Positions 56,084 to 64,000 of a stretch of 64,000 nt of DNA are shown piece after piece. The stretch lies in contig NC_034009.1 of NCBI RefSeq assembly GCF_000346465.2, positions 10,231,401 through 10,295,400 of the forward strand. The letters are read 5' to 3'. Numbering within the stretch: position 1 is the stretch's first letter; every line of letters starts with the position of its first letter. The position numbers and the translations under genes were made by a program. The DNA comes from Prunus persica. Taxonomy: Eukaryota; Streptophyta; Magnoliopsida; Rosales; Rosaceae. The notes under the pieces are model-generated. The model was not told where the DNA came from. It made no database searches and saw nothing but the letters and a program-made list of their open reading frames with translations.

Positions 56084-59000
56084 ATGGGGGTTGATGATTT
56101 TTTCAACCCTCATGGAGGTAGCACCACCGACTCCTTCTCTCATTCTCCACCAACCATCATTGAGTTGAGTGCCCAGATGGCTCCGCTCCTACAGATGCAG
56201 ACTTTGACCCTGAACCCGATCCAGAATTCGGATCCTTTTTTGACGACCCCGACCCCGACCCTGACTATGACGACGACGACCCCGACCCCGACCCCGACTA
56301 TGACGACGACGACCCCGACCCCGACCCCGACCCCGACTCCGAAGACGACCCCGACCCCCACTCCGATGATGACCCCAAACCCGAATTTGTCTCTGATTCA
56401 GACCCTGATCCCAATTTCGACTCCGACTCCGGCCCCGACTCAGGCTCAGATTCCGATCCCAATTCCTACTCAACCTGTATCCTATGCATCTTCCGCTGCA
56501 CAAATTATGACTTCTAGACTAACGACCCCGACACGTGGACTAGATTGCGCATATTGTGGTGATCCACGACACACTTGTGAGACTTGTTTTAAATCGCATG
56601 GCTACCCCAATTGGTGGGCTACTCTTATAGATCGAGGACAATGCAATATGACCAGTAATGGTACTGGTTATGGATTCCATACTTCCAATAAGATTGATTC
56701 CAGGAGCTGGATAATTGATTCCGGTACAACTGATCATATGACGTTTGATCCTGATGATTTTCTGAATACTACACAACCTCGACGAACCTGTATTGCAAAT
56801 GCCAATGGTGTTACTTATCCTGTGACAGGGGCTGGCACTGTTGCACTCTCATCCTCTCTCACACTGTCTAATACTTTACTTGTTCCATCTTTATCCACTA
56901 AATTATTGTCAGTTAGTCAGCTTACTGAACAATTGAATTGTTGTGTACTCATTTACCCGAGTTTTTGTTTGCTTCAGGATATTCACACTAAGGAGATTCT
57001 TGGTCGTGGTACTAAGAGAGGGGGGCTATATTATGTCGATGACTTCAGTCCCGACATGGCTAACAGCGTGACACATCCCTTTGATAGCAAACAAAAGCAA
57101 ATCTGGTTGTGGCACCGTCGATTGGGACATCCTTCTTTTAGTTATATGAAGCATCTTATACCAGATTTATTCTCAGGTTTCAAGGACTCTGACTTCACAT
57201 GTGATACTTGTATTTTGGCCAAGAGTCACCGTGTGCCCTACCCGTTGAGTACGAACAAGTGTACTACTCCATTTACGTTAATTCACTCTGATGTCTGGGG
57301 ACCTTCTCCTATCACTGCTCCTTCTGGTGTTCGATGGTTTGTCACATTCATCGATGATTGTACACGGATGACATGGCTTTATTTGCTGAAGAATAAAAAC
57401 GAAGTGTTTTCCTGTTTTCAGTCCTTCCACAAACAGATGAAAACTCAGTTTAATGCTCAAATCCAGATTCTTCGCTCCGACAATGGTGGAGAATTTGTCA
57501 ATCATGACTTTCAGACTTACTTCCAACAACATGGAATTATCCACGAGACGACTTGTCCTCAGACACCACAACAAAATGGTGTTGCTGAACGAAAGAATCG
57601 ACATCTTCTTGAAACCGCCCGAGCACTTCTGATTGGCGCTCATGTTCCTCGCCATCACTGGGATGATGCTATTGTCACCGCAGTTCATCTGATCAACCGC
57701 ATGCCTTCTAGTGTACTGACCTTTAAAACTCCCTTACAGGTGCTTGCACAACACAGACCTCTGCCTTCTGTTTTGGTATTCACACCCCGAATCTTTGGAT
57801 GTGTGGCTTTCGTTCATCTCCACAAAAATCAACGTAGCAAACTTGATCCATGTGCGCTTCGTTGTGTTTTTGTGGGTTATGCCACTCATCAGAAAGGCTA
57901 CCGTTGTTATCACCCTCCTACCCAACGAACCTATGTCACTTTGGATGTGACCTTTCTGGAATCTGAGCTGTTCTTCCATGACCCATCATCCAATTCTACA
58001 CTTCAGGGGGAGATACGAAGTGAAGAGCAGAATTGGAGCAACTTGGAAAATCAAGAAATTCTCCTTTGTACAGAAATGATTGATCCTTCCGAGTCTGGAG
58101 CACGAGATTACTCTCTGTCGAAAAGCGACCAATCGCCCATTTATAGCGATCAATTGCCTGACCCACCTGATCCACGCGAAGATATTTCTGATCCGAGTCT
58201 CACACTTACAGACAATACAGAACAACAAGATGAAGACCCCCCCTCTAACTCAACAGTACCAACAGACCAATCTCTTGAGAATATCCTTGAGGTAACTACT
58301 CCTACTAGACTTGTGCATTTAGATGATAAAACTATTGGATATCAATTACCTTTCAGGCAAAATCGTGGGAAGCCACCAAACCGTTATTCACCTGATATTG
58401 GCAAGACATCCAAGTATCCAATTGCAAATCATGTATCCACTGAGAAGCTGTCTGAACCACTTAAGGCTTTTGTGCATCAGTTGTCTGCTATCCATATTCC
58501 AACCAAGGTCTCTGAAGCATTGAAAGATCCTAAGTGGGTCCAAGCTATAAAAGAGGAGATGAAAGCCCTTGAGAAAAATCAGACTTGGACATTGGAGATT
58601 ATACCCCGAGGAAAAAAGACTATCGGATGTAGATGGGTGTTTACTATAAAACACAATGCAGATGGATCTATCGAGCGATACAAGGCAAGACTTGTGGCAA
58701 AAGGGTACACACAGACCTATGGTATAGACTATGAAGAAACCTTTGCTCCCGTTGTAAAGTTAAACACCGTCAGAGTCTTATTGTCCCTTGCAGCTAATTT
58801 AGATTGGCCACTACACCAGTTTGATGTAAAGAATGCTTTTCTACATGGCGAACTCACGGAGGAGGTGTACATGGACATTCCTCCTGGATATAATACTACT
58901 CAGACTGGAACAGTTTGCAGGTTACGAAAAGCATTGTATGGATTGAAACAGTCACCACGTGCATGGTTTGGACGGTTCACCATGGCAATGAAGAATAATG

Positions 59001-60031
59001 GTTTCAAACAGTGCAACTCAGATCATACTTTGTTCTTGAAACATCGAAAAGGGAAGGTAACAGCATTAATAATTTATGTTGATGATATGATTATTACTGG
59101 GAATGATAAACAGGAAATATCACAGCTACAAGACTATCTGGCTACGGAGTTTGAGATGAAGGATCTAGGTGGACTCAAGTATTTCTTGGGAATTGAGGTG
59201 GCTCGATCGCAGCAAGGCATATTTCTCTCTCAAAGGAAATATGTCTTAGACTTGTTGACAGACACAGGAATGCTAGATTGTAAACCTGCGGACACTCCTA
59301 TTATTCAGAATCATCATCTTGGAGAATATCCAGATCAAGTTCCAACTAACAAAGAAAGATACCAAAGGTTAGTGGGAAGATTGATCTATTTGTCACATAC
59401 TTGACCAGACATTGCTCATGCGGTAAGCGTTGTCAGTCAATTTATGCACTCTCCAAGTGAACACCATATGAATGCAGTTCTTCGGATACTTAGATATTTG
59501 AAGTCTGCACCTGGAAAAGGACTTATGTTCTCAAAGCATGGTCATCTAAATATTGATGGTTATTCAGATGCAGATTGGGCAGGTAATGTAACAGATAGAA
59601 AATCCACATCGGGTTACTTCACATTCGTGGGAGGTAATTTGGTGACATGGAGAAGCAAGAAACAGAATGTAGTAGCTTTATCCAGTGCAGAAGCCGAGTT
59701 CAGAGGCATGACTAAAGGGATTTGTGAACTTCTTTGGTTAAGAAAGTTGCTTACTGAACTTGGGTATAAACCTACATCCACAATGAATCTCTTTTGTGAT
59801 AACAAGGCTGCTATAGCCATTGCACAGAATCCGGTTCAACATGATCGTACTAAACATGTTGAGGTGGATCGATACTTCATCAAACAAAAGCTTGAGGCTA
59901 AAGTGTTTCAGTTTCCTTTTGTGAAATCCGAGGATCAATTGGCGGATATTTTGACAAAGGCGATTTCCAGTAAAGCATTCCACAATTCACTAGATCAGTT
60001 GGGCATTGGCGACATCTATGCACCAACGTGA
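56084..60031 (+). pseudogene. Copia Gag-Pol polyprotein with one in-frame stop and gag core replaced
   Basis: One frame of 1106 codons from ATG 56084 is ended by TGA at 59402-59404, in the linker before RNase H. The same frame continues to a stop at 60029-60031. Seen in order: short gag N-terminus (MGVDDFFNPHGG), a Thr/Pro repeat (about residues 54-140), zinc knuckle CAYCGDPRHTCETC at 155, protease DSG at 212, GAG-pre-integrase His/Cys finger (LWHRRLGHPSF), integrase core with Asp403, a downstream Asp in RSDNGGEF and a Glu in NGVAERKNR, reverse transcriptase with YVDD at 998-1001, and RNase H after the stop. A normal copia gag has a core domain of a few hundred residues before the knuckle; here it is missing. 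A single stop in an otherwise clean frame fits a very recent copy. Confidence 0.9.
56240..56465 (+). repeat. GACCCC/ACGACG hexamer-like minisatellite in the gag position
   Basis: Imperfect CCCGAC / GACGAC units. The polyprotein frame reads TPTPTP; the +1-type overlapping frame reads an acidic DPDPDP/DDDD series without a stop for over 90 codons. Low complexity explains both readings. Confidence 0.85.
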
Positions 60032-60038
60032 GGGGGAG
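60030..60038 (+). other. Polypurine tract
   Basis: GAGGGGGAG immediately before the 3' LTR, the plus-strand priming site; it overlaps the polyprotein stop codon. Confidence 0.9.
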
Positions 60039-60272
60039 TGTTGGCGTGACTTGTGGATATTGACTTACTTTCCTTACACACTAAGAATTCCTATTATAAT
60101 TGTAATTGATTTACTTTAATTCCTGATTTCCTACTGCAAATAGATTTAGGAATTTATTATTTACTTGCCCATTCAGGTTTCGTTGTATTATAAATATGAC
60201 CTCCTACAAGGAGAAGAATACACAGAAAATTCCCACAAACAAATATTCTCTCATAGTTTTCATATTTTAGCA
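60039..60272 (+). repeat. 3' LTR of copia element
   Basis: 234 bases, same as the 5' LTR, followed by the TSD copy CACAA at 60273-60277. Confidence 0.95.
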
Positions 60273-60277
60273 CACAA

Positions 60278-61000
60278 GTGCTTTTTTGTTATTGCAGTTT
60301 GATATTTCCTTATTTATAACACCTTTCATTATAAATTAGCTTTCTATATATTTCTAGAGCTATTATTTGGTGAATCAGATCGATTCACCTATGTAACATA
60401 CATATATATGTGTGTGTTCATGTTGACAAGTCTGCCAAAGATGGATTAAGAATAGGAACAATATAAATTAAATTAAATAAATTAAAGGAGGCCTGTTAGC
60501 TTGGTAATTGGATTTTCTTAACAATATTAAAGTATATAATATATATGAAGGAAAGATCGATGCTTAGTTCCTGCATGTATGATTAGTCAGCCATATGTTA
60601 ATAATTGAGTCGGTCTCTATCCAATCTAACGCACAGATATACAGGTTAGGCAGAAAGGATGGCAATTAGTGAGTGAGATCCTGGACCCAAGTGAATCAGA
60701 TTCCACACCGATTAGGTTTATGAACTTTAACAGTTGATATGAATCATTTCCTAATCCTTCAATATAATATAATATTTACAATCGCAATCGGGGCCTATTC
60801 TAATAAAAAAAAAGAGCCTTAACGTACATACCAGTAGCAGTAGTCTTAATTTGAACTCTCATGAGTATGTGTAAGTATATGAATGCGACCGATTCCACTT
60901 TTCCAAAAGAAAAAGATACCAAAGTCGGCTAGTGTCCCACGACCTTGCGTCAATAATGCTTGGGTCCTTCCTCTTGAGTCCTAGCATCAATAATAGGCTC
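60278..61000. other. Spacer, partly duplicated, no gene
   Basis: 60278-60425 continues the block shared with 11800-12075. 60430-60860 is AT-rich with nothing recognised. 60880-60925 resembles 29890-29965. Confidence 0.5.
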
Positions 61001-61120
61001 CACAAAATAGTCACTCGACTTTTGTCGGCTGGAGGACGAAACGACAAAAGCCGCCGAATCGGCTGGGAACCCATCACCTTTTCCGAGGAAGAGGAGAAGG
61101 GCATCATCTTTTCCCATTCC

Positions 61121-63422
61121 TGTAACACCCCGACTCCAAATTTAACCCTTATTTAAATTATTTAAATATTTAAGGACATTTTGGTCATAATTTTAACCAA
61201 AGAGAGTTTGGGGCAGTGACTAGTATTTTTGGATAGGTCGTACTGAGACGAGTTCATAGACACGTAGTGGGCTCGAATCAGAGTTGTGACGAGAAAGTTA
61301 TGGTCAAAAGAAACCCAGTGGCACAATCGTAATTATTTCGAAATGGGATTTTTATAAAAAATCAGATTTTTTTTTCTCTCTCTTCCTCCCGCGAGCTCTC
61401 TCTCTCTCTCTCTCTCCCGTCGGTCTCTCTCTCTCCTCGTATCTCCGACCACCGGCCGCGGCTGCGGACGGGACCGGTGCCAAAAGGACCGGCTCGGCCT
61501 CGGCGTCACGACCCAGCCCTCCCCCGACATCGGCCGCCGCTCCAGCCGCCGAAAAATGGCAATTTTCGCCCGGTTGTCGTCCGAACTTTGTCGGCTCCGA
61601 TCTCCCTCCTCTGGCCGCCATTTCTGGCGATCAAGGTATGGAAATTCATCCCTTCTGCATGCTCTAGCTGATGGTTGGGTAGGATTGGATCGATTCTTAG
61701 CTGATGGTTGAGAACGCGATTCCGGCCACTTTCGGTCAATTTTTGGGGTATGTCCAAGAACAAAAGTGGCTCCAAATAGGGTGTTATACCTAGGGTAGGA
61801 GTTTGGAGCCGTGGTTTTGAGATTCGCTTTGGGCACCCATCCGCTGCCGGCGCGTGCGGCGGCGCGTGGGCACTGTAGAAAAAGTGGCACTGTGTCTCGA
61901 TGAGATCCTTAGGTTGTCACGAGTGCGTAGGATTTTGCGGATCTCAATTCGGACGTCGTTTGACTATCGAACGGACGATCGCATATTGTGCGTTATCTGG
62001 GTTCGATAGGTTGGGACCGTTGGATGGTCCCGAATTTAATATATGTTAATCTAGGTAACGTTAAGATCGTGTAGGAATTCACGGATTGTGAATCGGAGCC
62101 CCGGATGTTCCGAATAATAATTTAAAGTTTATATTTTATATTAACCGTCAGATCGTGCGATCATGAGTGATCCGACCGTCCAAGCTGAACCAAACTTGCA
62201 GGACAAGTGTCCTGTACCTTGTAAAACCCATGGGTACTTTCGGATCGGAAATTGGAGGTCGTGGGCTTCGCAGGTCTGTTTGACCAGGGTTAGGGTAGTT
62301 TGACCCTTAGTTGACCATGAGTCTCCCGGAGAAATCTCATCTGCTAGACTATGGTGGAAGGTTATACGATATTAGAATTAGTATATATAATTATAATTAT
62401 ATATGTTTGTACAAGGGTACAAAAGAGTCTAGAATGTCAGTTTGGAGTGCTATACGCACTACCTTAGGTACCTCCCCGGATTTTGGTCTCACTATAAGTA
62501 CCACCAAGTGAAAGTTAGGTCTCACGTGGCGTAGGTTATCCGGCGTGCGGACAGGCCCTATACGTGGCGTTGGTTGTACCGGCGTATGGGGAGATTTGTG
62601 ATATGATATTTAGGTCTCACGTGGCGTAGGTTATCCGGCGTTGAGACAGGCCCCATACGTGGCGTTGGTTGTACCGGCGTATTGGGAGATTATGTGATAT
62701 TGTGTTGAGGTCGCACGTGGCGTAGGTTATCCGGCGTGTCGACAGACCCCATACATGGCGTTGGTTGTACCGGCATATGGAGAGATATGTGATATGATGT
62801 GCAGGTCTCGCGTGGCGTAGGTTATTCGGCGTTGAGACAAACCCCATACGTGGCGTTGGTTGTACCAGCATATGGGGAGATATTATGATAGTATGGCATG
62901 GTCGCACGTGGCGTAAGTTATCCGGCGTGTTGACAGACCCTATACGTGGCGTTGGTTGTACCGGCGTATGAGGAGATTATGTGAAATACAGAGAAATGAA
63001 ATAAGGTATCGCCTAAGTGTGGAATTGGGTTTTATGGAAGAACTACGTGTAGCTTGATCCCTCAAGGAGGGTACGTCGGCAGCCTAAGGTTATAAGGTGC
63101 AGCCGCAGACTAAATGTTAGTCATAATTTATATTTGAATTGTTTGGTTAGCGGGTTTGGCAGTTGGTTGAGAATTATTGGAAGGCCGAAGGCCATTTATG
63201 TGGATTGCATGAAATTATATTGTGCATGCTGCCAGTTGTGAATATTAAATGCGTTTTTATGCAGGTTGAAGTTTTTGGGAAATATCCAATTTATAGGGGA
63301 GACTCTGCCGAAATTTCGGCAGGAAGTCTCGATCTTTAGTAAGTGGGCCTGGCATCGGGGTGATGTCAGGAATTCTAAAGGGTTCGCCTCGGGTTTCGAA
63401 AAATTCGGGACGGGTCCTTTCA
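61121..63422. mobile_element. Solo LTR, 2302 bp, TSD ATTCC
   Basis: Begins TGTAACACCCCGACTCC and ends GGGACGGGTCCTTTCA; ATTCC lies at 61116-61120 and 63423-63427. No PBS, polypurine tract or coding region follows, so it is a solo LTR left by recombination. The 3' 300 bases match 7630-7906. It contains a CT-rich stretch (61376-61437), a GC-rich region (61440-61620) and a 95-bp tandem array. The frames at 61333-61890 and 62617-62907 are shadows of this composition. Confidence 0.9.
62517..62987. repeat. Five 95-bp tandem repeats inside the solo LTR
   Basis: Units begin at about 62517, 62612, 62708, 62803 and 62898. Each has CACGTGGCGTAGGTTATCCG in its first third and ACGTGGCGTTGGTTGTACCG in its second, so the unit itself holds two related half-repeats. 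Each contains CACGTGGC, a G-box/ABRE-like word. Confidence 0.9.
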
Positions 63423-63427
63423 ATTCC

Positions 63428-64000
63428 GACCCTATGATCATCCGAGCCGACATTATAGACTTTGACTTAGGCCGAATCCTCATCGACACAGGCAGCTCGG
63501 TCAACGTACTCTTCGTCGACGCATTCAACGCCTTCGGCATAGAACCACGAAACCTCAACACGGAGATCACCCCCATTCTGAGCTACTCGGGTGATGTTGT
63601 CGAACCCATTAGAAGCATCCAACTCTCGTTCGCCGTCGGCACCGCCCCCAGATGAATGGTTATCTACACCCATTTTCTAGTGGTCGATTGCCCAACGACA
63701 TACAACACCATCATCGACCGACCAGCGCTTGCGAGAATGAGGGCCATGCTCTCTCCACACATGCTTCTCCTCAAGTTCCCCATGAATGTTGGTGTCGGCC
63801 AGGTTCGAGGGCACCAATTGAGTGCACGGACGTGTTATGTTTCGGCCACTAAGAAATTGGCCAGAGCAACACCTCGCGAATCTTACTATGTTTCCACCCC
63901 AACTGTACCTAACGGAAGAGGAGCAGATCAACCTGACGACCCCAGAGATGAGGCCATCACACCGCAGGCTCAGCCTATTGAGGACATGGAAACGATGTCC
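63428..64000 (+). pseudogene. Gypsy retrotransposon aspartic protease region, with a stop
   Basis: The plus frame reads ADIIDFDLGRILIDTGSSVN, containing the DTGSS active site of retropepsins, then YSGDVVEPI and FAVGTAPR. A TGA at 63653-63655 interrupts, and the frame continues with FLVVDCPTTYNTIIDRPALA and LLLKFPMNVGVGQVRGHQLS, the usual sequence order of gypsy protease. It ends at the window edge before reverse transcriptase. The stop plus the LTR insertion make it inactive. Confidence 0.82.

Larger units (their letters stand above)
55791..60272 (+). mobile_element. Ty1-copia LTR retrotransposon, complete ends, young
   Basis: LTRs at 55791-56024 and 60039-60272 (234 bases each, TG..CA) look identical by eye. 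TSD CACAA at 55786-55790 and 60273-60277. PBS TGGTATCAGAGC at 56025-56036 (initiator tRNA-Met type), polypurine tract GAGGGGGAG at 60030-60038. The LTR has a TATAAATA box (55941). Domain order protease, integrase, reverse transcriptase, RNase H defines copia. The empty site is seen in the duplicate near 11797-11815 (CTGTATCCTCTAGTGC). The internal frame has one stop and lacks the gag core, so it is probably non-autonomous though recently moved. Confidence 0.96.
61001..64000 (+). mobile_element. Ty3/gypsy-type retrotransposon internal fragment, interrupted by a solo LTR
   Basis: 61030-61120 reads in one frame RRIGWEPITFSEEEEKG, a block that precedes the protease in plant gypsy Gag-Pol. The frame is resumed after the LTR insertion at 63428 with the protease. 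The element runs off the right edge; its left border is unclear (about 60930-61030). GC content is higher than its surroundings, as is usual for gypsy coding DNA. Confidence 0.8.

Noticed and set aside
56140..56503. Minus-strand Gly/Val and Arg/Gly repeat frames in the copia element
   Set aside because: Antisense shadows of the GACCCC-type array.
61333..61890. 185-codon minus frame in the solo LTR
   Set aside because: GC-rich and GA-rich composition explains it; no domain, and it lies wholly inside a repeat.
62617..62907. Repetitive minus frame in the 95-bp array, and a CRISPR-like reading of the array
   Set aside because: The units are directly adjacent without unique spacers and lie inside a plant LTR.
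1..64000. tRNA, rRNA or snoRNA genes
   Set aside because: I looked for tRNA-like boxes and rRNA blocks and saw none that I could support; a tRNAscan run would be decisive.

Overview
The window is plant nuclear DNA. It is AT-rich, has spliced genes with GT-AG introns, long homopolymer and GA microsatellites, TIR and LTR transposons, and a copia primer-binding site complementary to plant initiator tRNA-Met. Gene content (exopolygalacturonase, a proteasome-lid subunit fragment, an aspartic-proteinase fragment) and codon usage fit a eudicot. A woody Rosaceae-type genome is my guess only; nothing here proves the species. There is one assembly gap (39126-39439, all N).

Layout. 1-7428 is the right-hand part of a CACTA (En/Spm) transposon, copy 1. 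It has a decayed PTTA-Ulp1 gene and a captured fragment of the 26S proteasome gene RPN6. 7429-7906 is an LTR remnant. 7.9-38.3 kb is a mosaic of segmental duplications (8.4-14.1 with 23.1-27.3; 27.3-28.8 with 35.7-37.7; 30.1-32.6 with 37.7-38.3 plus 52.2-54.5). These carry a small family of minus-strand genes for short Pro/Tyr-rich proteins with an EAAxIYGGxxITE-like motif (12835, 25974, 27859, 36231, with relatives at 11004 and 55101). A compound TIR element at 14.3-16.9 kb holds gene fragments and two nested insertions. The one ordinary host gene of known function is a complete five-exon exopolygalacturonase at 18912-20708 (minus strand).

38662-52063 is a second CACTA element, about 13.4 kb. 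Both of its genes read through after intron removal: TNP2-type transposase (about 1054 aa) and PTTA-Ulp1 (about 733 aa). It lies inside one copy of a duplication whose other copy (about 30.7-31.1 kb) lacks it. Both CACTA copies are packed with the motif ACGACGK and its complement, not only near the ends but through the introns of the PTTA-Ulp1 gene.

55791-60272 is a very young copia retrotransposon. Its LTRs look identical, its TSD is CACAA, it has one in-frame stop in pol, and a proline/threonine repeat replaces the gag core. 61121-63422 is a 2.3-kb solo LTR with TSD ATTCC that cuts a Ty3/gypsy protease region, which continues to the right edge.

How the parts relate: most DNA here is transposon or transposon-rearranged. 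The paralogous duplicated blocks act as built-in empty-site controls, so several insertions (hAT-type MITE, PIF/Harbinger-type, MULE-type, copia, CACTA) can be delimited by eye.
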